Origin: Ilyonectria destructans
Taxonomy: Eukaryota > Ascomycota > Sordariomycetes > Hypocreales > Nectriaceae
DNA length: 64,000 bases
Assembly (NCBI GenBank): GCA_020740775.1
Contig: JAHEWK010000017.1
Location: 124,001 to 188,000 of the forward strand
Reading direction: 5' to 3'
Translations under genes and position numbers: made by a program
The notes under the pieces: generated by a model
The model's input: only the letters and a program-made list of their open reading frames with translations
The model's database searches: none
Told to the model about the DNA's origin: nothing
In this document: in pieces, positions 11,658-22,190 of the stretch
Position numbering within the stretch: the first letter of the stretch is position 1
How the letters are laid out: every line of letters starts with the position of its first letter

Positions 11658-13167
11658 ACGCGTAGCAAGCGAGGGTGGCGAAGGCCTGCGAAATTCATGC
11701 GGATCTCTCTTTTCCGTCATGGCCAGCAGCAATATCGGTACCAACAGCAGCAACAGATTCAGGTGGAATTTTGCGACTACGTCTTAGATCCTGGATATTA
11801 CCAGTCTGGCGGAAACATTTCACAGTGCTTCAATTGCGACACCCATCTATTATTCTGGTGAAAGGTGTGGGGGAAGGGTCCTGTTATACTGCTCATATGG
11901 ATACCAATTTCATGGCTTTCTGGCAAGTTAACCGCAAGATTCCCAGTGAATGACCAATTTCCCACCGTCCTCGCCATATGCCTTATTCGGGATTGTGATG
12001 GTGGATGCTGTTTTGATGTTATGCTTCTGGTCTCATGCAGCCACAGATCCCGGCTTACACCAAGAGTTGGTCGGAACAGCTGGTTGCCCCGGCGATAAAG
12101 TGAGATCTCTGTAACCTAGTCTGCGCGTAAGGCCATATCAAGGCGCCCTGAAGTCCCGAAATGGGGTTTCGTTCCCATAAGATGAGGTAGGCTTATGTTA
12201 GGCACCGGCCGCGTAATATCTCGCATGCCCTATCGTTAACCCCAAGTCTCCAGTAAGAATTACAGTTGAACTCTTCAGTGGTCTTATATTTGCGATTAAC
12301 AATTGGTAGGCTCCCATAATTTGTCAGCCTTAATAGATTTTCAGATCTGTCTCTCCCCTTGCAGCATCTGGCTCGCCGGACACGCCAGTCATATCCATCA
12401 TCTTCAACTCGTACTTGTGGTCTGACGTCATGGATCATTGTGCTAGATGTAGAACGTATTGGGGGGTCTGTGTGTTTTCTGAGTTGCATATAATCCCCGC
12501 TCTGAGTCCTTGTACATGCTTATACTGAACCCAGCTAGAAGGATAGAGCTCTTCTGCAATCAGTATTATATGTAAACCCACAATACTCCCAAACAATAAT
12601 TACCGTGTCAGCGCCGGTCTTGGTCAAGGTAATCAATCTCCTCTCAGATTCAGGGTACGGCGTAAGACGTTCTCTTATTCGACAGGACCCTAGACACCAA
12701 TTGGTTATCTAGACGTCCTTATTGGTCGGTAATACCGTCGTAAAATTACGATGGAAGAACGCGCGTCCTAGTGGCGACTCCTTGTACGTCATGTGCCCCG
12801 AGAAGCCCCGATTATCTCCCTGCTCCCAGTCCTAGCACCCTGGGACGAAGTAGATCTAACCACATTCAACCTCCGTTTCCCGTCTGCCGAGTTACCGTAC
12901 TGGGACTATTTTTCTCTCCCCAGGATGCCCCGGACATCTTTCTGGGCAAGCGGCTGATCGTGCGGGGTTGCGGGGGCGGGGCTGTGGCGGCCGGGCGGGA
13001 CGACTTCTTCTCGTGTTGCATACTTCCCAGAGCCTTTCATTTGCAGGCCATTCTAATAGCCACCTCACAGCTTGCAACCTGTTCTTTTTGGCTTACGCCT
13101 ACTATGCGCCTTCTGAAACTGACCCTGAACCTGATCATCTCTCCTGGGCGAGCAAGTGCGAATCGAC
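11658..13167. other. Intergenic region between the two bZIP-like genes
   Basis: No reading frame shows family motifs. The GC-rich frame at 12771-13283 is low in structure and overlaps the next gene's start, so I regard it as chance. The region presumably holds the 3' end of copy A and the promoter of copy B. Confidence 0.45.
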
Positions 13168-14665
13168 ATGCCCGATTCGAGGAGAAAGAGCGCCCGCAAT
13201 ACAATCGGCAGAGGAAACTCTGCAACGAGACGGGATCGGCGGAATGCACAGGAACAATCCAAAGGCCGAATCAACGAACTTGAGGAGAAATGGGAAGCTC
13301 TTCTCGAGAGTGAAAAGGACTCTCTGTTACACCGACTCGTGCGAGAGAACCGAGAGCTGGAGACGACGTTCCAGCAGTACCAGTCAAAGATTGAAAGCAT
13401 AATCTTGTTGAGCAAAGAGTGCCTGGAGGGCACCCAGAATGTGAAGTTGGACAACAACATTTCCGGCATCCAAAATCTCCATCCCTCGCAACTAATTTCG
13501 AGGGCAGACAGCGTCCTTCAGGCCGATGATATAACCATGCTTGAACCTGAGAAAACTTCATCCCCGCCTCGACGGAACCTGCCTCCCGTGACTCTTTATC
13601 CCTCGATTGTTTTCCAAGCTACTCTACTGACGAGTGGCGCTTCGACCAAACTACAAGAATTCGCCCCGAATGTCCTTTGCGAGTCCGTCATAGCTTGGAA
13701 GGGAAAAAACGGTCAAGGGTTGGGTTCCAGCTTCCTGCTGGGCCATTTCCAGCCGGAGAAGCTTGTGTCTCTATTCGAAAAACGTATTCCACCCCCCATC
13801 CCTGGACTCGTTATGAGTGTTAAGCGCAGAAACTGAAATCTTTTGTGTTTGTGTAGGTAGGGCCATGGAATTGATGGCGTCACCCAATTTCTATCAAAGC
13901 CTGCTCGAGAGTCTTCTTTCCGGCACAGAGCTGAACCTGCCTCCAGACCAGTCCAAGACGCAGGGAACTCCGCCGCAGGGCGCCAGCAGGATGATGCATG
14001 AGCGTTGCGGCGTCGTATTGTGCGCATATATACTTGCAGAGCAATACCGTCCCTACCATGTCTCACAGCTGGTGTTTATCGCAAATTTTTGGCTATTATT
14101 TACCTTCCTCATGGTACGTCGTTTTGGACACTAACCACGATGTGACAATAACTGACTGTCACTACGCCAGTTCTTAACATTTCCCACGGAAGAGAACCTA
14201 AACAAAATGCCCGTGTGGATGTGGCCCACCAATTCCCAACTTCGCCATGAGCATCCTGGGCTCATTGACTTTCTACTTTGGTGAGATAAAGACACACAAT
14301 AGGAGAAGTCATCCAGTATGCTAATCACATTCATTAGGCCACAGCTCAGATCAGCCTTGGTACAGAGCTGGCGGACATACAGTTTAGTAGATTTCTGTGT
14401 GGACTTCGCCCAGAGTCTCGAACTCCAAGACTGCTACAGCGGAACGCCCATCAAGTTGTCAGCCAGCATGTCACATTTGGAGATCGACTCTGCTTTCGAA
14501 AAAGCAATCTTCGACTTGCGCAATCATCGGCTTTCGTCCCACTTTTGTCACAAGTATCCCAACCTGATGCAGTATGTCAATCCGCTTGAGAATGCCATTT
14601 ACGCTCATCCGACGACGCCGGAAAGGCAGTCCACACATAGTGCAGACGTTTCAGGGATGATATGA
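13168..14665 (+). CDS. bZIP-like transcription factor with DUF3425 domain (copy B)
   Basis: Tandem paralogue of the preceding gene. The N-terminus has a basic stretch (TRRDRRNAQEQSKGRINELEE) and a heptad-like helix. DUF3425 segments are FLTFPTEENLNKMPVW and HEHPGLIDFLLWPQL, directly alignable with copy A. Exon 3 (14171-14280) is 110 bp in both copies. The introns after the FL(V/M) and FLLW/FIIW residues fall at the same codons and phases. The start ATG at 13168 is the first in frame. The first intron is the least certain; GTATTCC at 13784 to GTAG at 13856 gives a 436-residue protein. It lacks the long Gln-rich tail of copy A. A role as a local regulator is likely, by family only. Confidence 0.82.
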
Positions 14666-14965
14666 ACTGATTAATGTAAGTGAAGTGGTTCTACTTACTT
14701 CAGGTTGCTAGTTATATAGAGGTAGCCTATTTAAGCTGCAATAGCAATTTTAGTGGAAGTTACAGGTATTTAACCTCCCAGGCAAATAACTGTTATATTG
14801 ACAGCTACAGCAAAAGCGGAATAAATACTCCGCTAATACGTGGTGCAACTGAGGCCTATGTTATATGTAACACCTATTATCAAATAGAGCCCTTAGCTGG
14901 AATTAAACTACCAAGCTTTATAAAAGTAACCTTAGCAGTTAACCACTCTACTACAAAAGCTAATC
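14666..14965. other. AT-rich gap, convergent 3' ends
   Basis: 300 bp of AT-rich DNA between the end of bZIP-like copy B and the end of the amidohydrolase gene. No gene or clear repeat is seen. Confidence 0.4.
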
Positions 14966-16633
14966 CTAAACATACAATCGGCCATAACCCGTGCCATTTC
15001 CAGCCGTGACATCCACCTGGTCGGGGTCGACAATAGAGGCACCCGCTGGAGTGCGTTGATCGAGCTCAGGACGGGGAATTTGCCGCCACTCCTCCTGGAT
15101 ACGCTTCGAAGCTTCTAAGAACCTTGACTTGACGCTACCGTAGTCCCCAACAACCAGCTTGTGATCCCGTTTCACGAACTTGCCATCGACAAGAACATGT
15201 TCCACATCACCGACGTTGGAGTGCAGAATGATCGCCGCCACGGGGTCAAGCCAGCCTAGCAAGCTGGGACTGGTCCCGTCCCACACAACGACGTCAGCTT
15301 TAGCACCTACACTGAGAACTCCAAGGTCTGGACGGCGAAGTGCGAGGCCTCCGTTACGTGTGGCAAGGAGAAAAGCCTGGACGACGCTCATAGGGTTCGA
15401 CCTAGGAGCCTGCCATTTTTTGAATAGCTCGTCAGTAACCGCTGACCGCGTGGTCTGAAGAAATACGCGCGCTTGAGTAACCAGATCGCTTGACTGAAAG
15501 GCGTGCGTGTCAACACCTAGGGCGGCCTGGTCGATGATCATGTTGGTCGTCGGACGTCCGAGACCGAAACCCATCTCCGACTCCGGCGTGATAGCGACAT
15601 ACTGATTTGTGCTTCGCAACAGCATCGTGTCCCGCAAAGTGACGTATGACGCGTGCGAAAACACGACAGGGATGCTTGTGTTGAGTATACCAAGAGATTG
15701 CAGAGTGGTCGGAGAGTTAGCGTCTGCAAGTTACACTTAGGTTAGTTGTCCAACGAATCAAGGTAGTGCAGATGAGACCGAGAAACTTACTTCCATACAC
15801 GCCTCCTCCACTATGGGTTGTGAGTACTGAGGCGTTGACTTCTCTGATGTGACACTTTTGTTAGACCCACCAAAAATAAAGTCGCACCACGCAGGCTGAA
15901 GTACTGAGAGAACTTACATAGCCAAGTCGATTATCGAGGCAATTGTTTCCGGATCTACAGAGCCGTTGTCGAAGCTATCAAAAGCGATACCGAGTTCCAC
16001 AGCTGTATCCGTCTGTAGGGCAGCGTTCACTATATCGCGATAGTTTACAAGCTGCTGCTCGATGGTATAGTTGGCAACTTCGTGGAAGGCGTACGACCAG
16101 AATACACGTGCGCCGCTGTCTATACTGGCATTTAAGCCTGCCCAAGATGTCTCATCTGACCAGGTGTGGTGAGCGTGATCGAGTGACGTGGTAGTGCCTG
16201 CGTTCAGTGCTTCGTAAAGGCCAGCAAGCTGGCCGATGTATACCTGCTCCGCATCGATGCGTCCGGCAGAAGCTCCCTCTCCAAAGCGGCCGAAATATTC
16301 AATGAGGGTGATGTTGGAGAACATGGTTTTAAACAAAGTTTGCCACCCATGACGGTGTGTATCGACGAAACCAGGGGCGATGATCTTGCCTGCTGCATCT
16401 ACAACCGTGGTATCTGAAGGAATCGACACCGGAGGAGTTTCCTCATTCGACCATATACCGGTTATGCGGTCTTGTTGAATGAGAATGCTTCCATTGCGGA
16501 TGACGTTCAGGTCGTTTGCTTCTTGATCGAAGGCGATGATGGTGCCGGAAGTAAATAAAATTGAAGATGGGTCAACAGCGGAGACCAACTCCGATGCCGC
16601 CAAAAGGAAGAGTGACAAGGTGGGCGAAACCAT
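14966..16633 (-). CDS. Secreted metal-dependent amidohydrolase (deaminase/chlorohydrolase-like)
   Basis: Member of the amidohydrolase superfamily related to cytosine/adenosine deaminases. It begins with a signal peptide (MVSPTLSLFLLAASELVSA). The beta-strand-1 metal motif is PGFVDTHRHGWQ (HxH), followed by the EALNAGTTTSLDHAH box, a TTHSGGG segment, a SHASYVT segment, and the C-terminal GVLSVGAKADVVVWD strand. Exons 16633-15918, 15843-15791 and 15723-14966 join in frame to 508 residues; both splices (GTAAGT donors) restore family motifs exactly. A TATA-like AT run lies near 16724-16733, about 90 bp upstream of the start. The substrate is unknown; ring deamination, dechlorination or amide hydrolysis are all possible. 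No inactivating change is seen. Confidence 0.9.
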
Positions 16634-16828
16634 CTTATGATCAGATTGTAGTTGAAGTGTCGAGTGTAATGGAGACCAGCAGATTGTTGATGGCCGTTGT
16701 TACAAATAGCGATTCAGCCAGGCCTTAAATATTTCAACTGTTCCTTATTTTGGCTCTGCACTCCAAGCTTAACATCGCGGTGTCAATGCTCTGGCTAGCC
16801 CGAGTCGTTTTTCCACGGCAGTTCGATG

Positions 16829-16885
16829 ACATTTTATCCCATTATGTCGTAGCGGCAACTCCATAACATTTTATCCCATTATGTC
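16829..16885. repeat. Two 20-bp direct repeats upstream of the amidohydrolase gene
   Basis: ACATTTTATCCCATTATGTC occurs at 16829-16848 and again, identically, at 16866-16885 (37-bp step). Each copy starts and ends with an inverted ACAT/ATGT. They lie about 200-250 bp upstream of the amidohydrolase start and may be protein-binding sites or the edge of a mobile element. Confidence 0.7.
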
Positions 16886-17229
16886 AGTTGACAAGGATGT
16901 CTCCATGTTGGCCTAGACGAAGCAGGGTCCTGCATAAACCCAGCGACTAGCAGAACAGAGTCATCCCTTTGAGTCCGAAAAAGGAATCAGGTGCATCTAA
17001 GACCGACACTTCCGCGGCAGAATCAGGTTTTGTCAATGACATCATCTTGAGGATACATACACGATTAGCTCCAGAATGGTCCGAATGACTGGTCGGCAGC
17101 GCCGGAAGGCAGCCTTCCTAGCCATAGCGCATGTATTTGGGAACTTGGTTACACCCACAGCGCATTTCTAACCCGCTTCTGCTTCACATGATCTAATTGC
17201 CGCAACATCAGTACGGAAATTATCACCTA

Positions 17230-17368
17230 TACCGTAAAGACTCGATAAATTAGCAACATCTAGCGCGACGTCAAACTACTTGCTACCTGAGCTGTTAAGC
17301 TGATCAAGCTGCCAAGACCGTACTAAATGCGGCGCGAGACTTTGCCAATTTATCGAGTCTTTGCGGTA
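17230..17368. mobile_element. MITE-like element 1 (TA duplication, CCGTAAAGACTC termini)
   Basis: A 139-bp segment flanked by TA on both sides. Its ends are inverted repeats: CCGTAAAGACTCGATAAATT at the left and AATTTATCGAGTCTTTGCGG at the right, with one mismatch. There is no coding capacity. The TA duplication fits the Tc1/mariner/pogo superfamily. A second element with the same outer 12 bases is at 18275. Confidence 0.8.
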
Positions 17369-17784
17369 GTCAGGTTGAAACCTACTCCGAGTCAAGCTCT
17401 AGGTAGTGCCTCTAGAGGCTATTCCCGTACTTCAATATTCGATTGCTTGCAAGATGTTCCTTGATCCGGGGGCGCTCCTTGCGTCATACAGCTTGAACAC
17501 GCCCTCATACTTTTTGCTCTCTTCCATATTAGCCAGTGCCTTATAGAAGGAAAATTTGAGGCCATTGATGCACTGCAGAATAATTCTCAACGGATCCTGG
17601 ACAAGCATAGCCGGTCTCACTTGGAACGAAACAGATCAGCATACGAGAGTGCGCCGCCATATAACCATGGCCCTCCCCACTAGACTCACCCTAGCACGCG
17701 CTCAAAGTAACCCGCTCCTCGAGCTAGACTAAAGGAGGAGAAAAATGTCATCGAGCGGAGCTAGGATAAAACAAGGGAGGTCCG

Positions 17785-17974
17785 GACCTGATGTTAAACT
17801 TTGGTGAGAGACACACTAGGCCGAAAAGGAGGGAAATGTCATCATGGCGGGTATAGATCTGTGACGGGAATGGTGAATGGCAGTACACGAGATCATATTG
17901 ATTAATCTTTGTCCGTGAGTCATCATTGAAAGGACGATGCTAATATTTTGGATTTACTCCTATCGCCGGTAAGG
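17785..17974 (+). repeat. Dispersed repeat, copy 1
   Basis: About 190 bp that recur at 23057-23220 in the same orientation. Shared stretches include TTAAACTTTGGTGAGAGAC, AATGTCATCATG, TTGTCC and AAAGGACG, separated by substitutions and small gaps. No intact gene follows this copy, whereas the second lies just upstream of the SnoaL-like gene. It may be a duplicated promoter segment or a solo transposon piece. Confidence 0.75.
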
Positions 17975-18274
17975 GTCTTTAAAGTGGACGATGATTTGTA
18001 AGTTATTCTTTTATTATCGCCACTTCGGTTCGGTGAGTGGAGGCGTTGCATTAGGCTCGATCTTCAGAGACACGACCTTGCTTGTCCTTGACGGGCAGAA
18101 GGTTTGTGAGACAATCGCGGAAGATCCTGCAAGCCTGGTTACAACGATCTAGGGTATGATTTCTAGAGGCTGGCGTGCCGCCGTTCATCGTGGCTGCTAG
18201 CAAATTCCACCTCTCGAGTTGGTACGAAGACTACCGAAGGGCGAGCTCTATTATGCATCGGCTGGCCTTCGAAA

Positions 18275-18432
18275 TACCGTAAAGACTCTGTCAACTCGCA
18301 CAGTCTAGCTTCTCCACAGTTTCTGCGAAAAGAAAAAGAGAACCAATACATCAGGCTGTTTGTGACGTTTTCGCGTTAACAGTGGGGAAATGGAGACGCT
18401 AAGCTGCGAGAGTTGACAGAGTTTTTACGGTA
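18275..18432. mobile_element. MITE-like element 2 (same termini as element 1)
   Basis: A 158-bp segment bounded by TA. The left end reads CCGTAAAGACTCTGTCAACT and the right end is its near-perfect inverse (AGTTGACAGAGTTTTTACGG). The terminal 12 bases match element 1, but the interior differs. It is non-coding and probably mobilised in trans by a Tc1/mariner-type transposase. Confidence 0.8.
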
Positions 18433-18625
18433 TTGGCGCCTGCCATGTTTCGTAGAATTGAATTCTATTGTCGTTCGCCTGTGTTGATAGTCAAGGCGAT
18501 TTGGTAGCATGTCAGCTTCCATTGTCATGCTACTGCGCCTTTCCAGCAACCACAGGCCTCTGCTCCTGCATTTCTGACGTCTCCGAAAACCCGTCGCTAA
18601 ATGTCCAAATCTTTGAACCCCGGTC

Positions 18626-19422
18626 CTAATCGCTCCCGATCTTACCGCTAGATGTACACCCATTTTCCCACTTCCACAACACCACGCCGAGTAAAACCAG
18701 GCCCACCGCCATGACTACGACTGCCCACTCCAATGAGATGGGACAGTGCTTGAAGACGACCGCATTGAGCTTAGGGATACACTTCGGCGGAAGCTGCGTG
18801 ATGAGCCCCAATGATGAGCCAGAACAGTCGTGTTAGCTGCCGTCCGGCTTCCACCCCCTCCGTAGCCAACCTCTATTCTGTTCTCTTGACAATATACCTG
18901 CCCATCCAGTACGGCTTCTTGAACAACGCCCAAAGTCTGAGCACACATGCAATGGGCATGGGTATGAGAAAAATACGGATTGCTTTCTCGCTGCTAACGC
19001 CAGTGGCGTTCTCTGCTGCAAACCATACCTGCCACAACACGATCAGGGCAACTTCCAATGCTGCCAGCGTTGCGTACACTGCCCGCCTAATCATAATGGC
19101 GCCGGGCTTGTTCGGAATCCCAAGCAGGAGCCCGAAATTGGTGGCTAGCGTGAAAGACCCAAGATACTGCGTGATGCAAGCTGCTTTAGGATAAGGTGGC
19201 TTTTGTAGAATGTTGGTGGTCCGGTTGAACATGGGCAAAAATTGGCCTTGTCTGGCTGATTGAGTATCAATTACCATTGGGATGGCCATGAAGAGCTTGA
19301 CAACAGACTCGTCGGCGAATGCGATCCGTATGCCTGTAGCTGGGGGTGTTCGGGTCGATCTCAGTGGGCGAATTCATCTTTACGCCGTTCTTAACGTCGA
19401 TCGTGTTGTCCTAAAGTGCCAT
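18626..19422 (-). pseudogene. Decayed multi-pass membrane protein gene, function unknown
   Basis: The best-preserved part (19289-18873) encodes three hydrophobic segments (YLGSFTLATNFGLLLGI, AVYATLAALEVALIVLW, IFLIPMPIACVLRLWALF). A fourth transmembrane piece in another frame lies at 18811-18626 (WAVVVMAVGLVLLGVVLWKW). Coding signal extends upstream through ADESVVKLF but needs a one-base shift near 19355. A candidate start at 19422 meets a TAG three codons later. Introns could explain part of this, but two independent breaks suggest decay. No family was recognised. Confidence 0.5.
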
Positions 19423-20464
19423 TGTCACTGGGGTTGAGGTGTGTAAGACGATGTAGTTATTTGGTGTCAATTAAAGGTGTGTTGACTAGAGGGACAACCT
19501 TCGGCGAGGAGAAAGCAGAGCTCTTGATATATTGTCTGTTTCTTATTCCACAACACCGCAAATGTAGATGTTCGAAGAAGACTATTGTCGAAATAAGGTT
19601 TCCCGGAGAAAACCGGCTCAGAAGACCGGACTAGAACTGTTAGTTATGCACGCGGGTCCAAGAGTACCCCGAAATTCGAAGTGCCTTAGATCTTCACAAG
19701 CTCGGGCGGAAGAACAGAATGTATGACGGATTTCGATTTTGACGGATATGGTACATGTAAGCGAACGGTCCACTTGACTATATGACTGTTTCACTGAGCC
19801 ATAGGGCAACCAATGGGGATAGTGTGCCTTGGACGATTCCAACTTTATCTAAAATTTCCACGCGTTATGGCTGGAATTGCCACAGACGTCACAGCGCTAA
19901 GACCTCTAAGGTTTACCTCCTCGTGAATAATACCGGTATCATGGCCATCCCTTACTGATGCGGAAAGCCCTTTCCTTGGCCTCACAGCCAGGGACTGGGC
20001 TTGATGCCTCAGGCCTCGGGCCTGTGGGTCGGAGCCCTTACGGCTCCGACCGTAGCTAGCTAGCTGTGAGAATCATCAATCCTTCATTACACACATCATG
20101 ACCTACGGTCCCTACCCATCTCGTATCACTTACCTCCTCCTAACCGCCGATGGACAAAACTCCAGTTCGGCACAAACCACCTCTTGTATTTCCTCTTCTC
20201 CAAGCTCTTGGAACCTGCTTGCCTCGCTGTCGCCTCCCTCGACCTTCCATCCCGTATCGTCAGTCTCGCTTCCTCGGCCCACAACATCTAAGGGATTAAT
20301 AACCCCAATAACTACGACTTCCAGAAAGGCCGCTATAGCCCCAGTGTGGCCTATAGCCAATCCAAGACGGCCAATATTTATATAGCCAACGAGATAAAGA
20401 TAAGTTCCTATTGCCCATTAGCCAGCCATCCTTCATTTGCTTTGAGACTTATTTGGCATAGCGG
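19423..20464. other. Intergenic region with a hairpin
   Basis: No supported gene. A perfect 10-bp stem (GGTCGGAGCC / GGCTCCGACC) sits at 20027-20051, inside an outer CTCACAGC/GCTGTGAG pair at 19981 and 20063. It looks like a small foldback sequence. Confidence 0.4.
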
Positions 20465-20724
20465 CTACCTTTTCGATTCAGAGAGGCGCATAGGCTCCTC
20501 TCCTCTCATCAGCCTCCAGCGGTTGCTGGATCCAACTAAATCGTCGCATTCCTCCACAGCCCACACCCACTTGGCAAGAAAGCCGGGGGTGGCCTCCCAG
20601 CTCTGCTTGTCGTACGGTTCGTCCCAAATAATAAGTCCCTTGCGGTCAGCCGTAACCTCGTCCTCGTCTCGTCCTGCTGTGAGGGGCAGGGTCTATATGG
20701 TTTTGGGTTTGGAGACGGTTATAG

Positions 20725-22168
20725 CTAACGCCCCTAGTAATTCAATCTTTCAAGTACAATTCAAATTCAAGTAACTCAACGCAGTGATTTTGAGGTGCAA
20801 CTCAATACAACCTGAATTTTCCACGAATTGCAGGCTAGTCGACTTAGTAGGCATTTTTAGCTGATTTTTTATTACTATTAAGTATGTAAAATTAGGGTAT
20901 ATAGGGTAATAGGAGGGTGTTTCGGATAATAGTTATCCCGGGTACTTGGACCAGCCTGCTTATATAATATTCACCTGACACACGGCGAGCAGTACCCGCA
21001 CGGCTAGCCGTGCAATTACTAACACGTGACATTTGCACGGCTAGGCGTGTAATAAAGATCCGTTATATAATCACCTAAATTTATAGCGCTATAGCACCTA
21101 TAGCACTCTAATTTCCCAGCAGCTATAGCGCCTATAGCACTCTAAGCTTCTAGCAGCTACAGCACCTGCAGCGCTCTAAGCTTCCAGCAGCTACAGCGTC
21201 TGTAGCGCCCTAAGCTTCTAGCAGCTATAGCGCCTACAGTACTCTAAGCTTCTAATAGCTATAGTATCTATAGTATTTTAATCTTCTAGGAGCTATAATA
21301 TCTACAGTATTTTAAGCCTTTAGTAGCTATAATATTTTTAATTTTTTAAGCTTTTAATAGCTATAATATTTATAATATTTTTAATTTTTAATTATAATAT
21401 TAATTATATATTTTTTAATAGAAATCTTAGTTTATTTAAGTATATTATTAATTTTTAAATAGACTGAATATATAGTTTATATTATTAATACTATTATTAG
21501 TATTTCTTTTTACTATTAAGCTTTTAGTCCCCCCTTTAGGTATATATATACTAAAGTATTCTAACCTCTTAATATTTTTTTATTTTTTATCTAGATTTAT
21601 AAAAAAAATTATATTTTTAATATTATAATTTTTTAATTATTAAAAACTTTAAATTATGTAGCTATTAAAATACTATAAATATTATAGCTACTAGAAGATT
21701 AAAATACTATAGATACTATAGCTATTAGAAGCTTAGGGCACTACAGGCGCTGTAGCTGCTAGAAGCTTAGGGCACTACAGGCGCTGTAGCTGCTAGAAGC
21801 TTAGGGCGCTACAGACGCTGTAGCTTCTGGAAGCTTAGAGCGCTGCAGGTGCTGTAGCTGCTAGAAGCTTAGAGTGCTATAGGCGCTATAGCGCTGTAAA
21901 TTTAGGTGATTATATAACGGATCTTTATTACACGCCTAGCCGTGCAAATGTCACGTGTTAGTAATTGCACGGCTAGCCGTGCGGGTACTGCTCGCCCTGA
22001 CACACCCGCTCGATGGAGCTATAAGGAGTTTTTATTGGTCCACCAAAAACTTCAAGCAGGGCAATTCAACCTAATCCACCCTCCCGTGACCTAATTCCAC
22101 TCAACCTAGCTGTGTGACAACGCAACCCCCCTAAAAATGGGCTTGAATTGAATTACTGGGGGTGTTAG
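20725..22168. mobile_element. Outer TIR element inserted in the bZIP/DUF3425 gene
   Basis: The ends are inverted repeats: CTAACGCCCCTAGTAATTCA at 20725 and, inverted at 22168, CTAACACCCCCAGTAATTCA. No clear target duplication is visible. The interior has no coding frame and itself contains the foldback element at 20984-21996. It is a non-autonomous DNA transposon of unknown superfamily. Confidence 0.65.
20984..21996. mobile_element. 1-kb foldback element with 9-bp target duplication
   Basis: The element starts GGCGAGCAGTACCCGCACGG and ends with the exact inverse. CTGACACAC is duplicated on both sides (20975-20983 and 21997-22005). About 115 bp at each end are near-perfect inverted repeats and include a 16-bp palindrome (GCACGGCTAGCCGTGC). 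Inward, both arms consist of ~34-bp tandem units of the type AGCAGCTATAGCGCCTATAG, which become steadily more AT-rich toward a centre (about 21350-21680) of nearly pure A/T. The 9-bp duplication and long inverted ends fit a Mutator-like (MULE) element. It is non-coding. Confidence 0.85.
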
Positions 22169-22169
22169 T

Positions 22170-22190
22170 CATGGCGTGTGGCGTACCTCG
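22170..22190 (-). other. Insertion junction in the bZIP/DUF3425 gene
   Basis: The DUF3425 reading frame (..PRRLESDEV) runs into the outer TIR element here. A GTACGC string at the junction could have served as a splice donor, so the insertion may have hit an intron edge. Confidence 0.45.

Noticed and set aside
12771..13283. GC-rich 170-codon frame before bZIP-like copy B
   Set aside because: Low-complexity composition, no motif, and it overlaps the start of copy B in another frame.
20130..20360. Acidic 76-codon minus-strand frame
   Set aside because: No family similarity; it may be 3' flank of the disrupted regulator but nothing supports translation.
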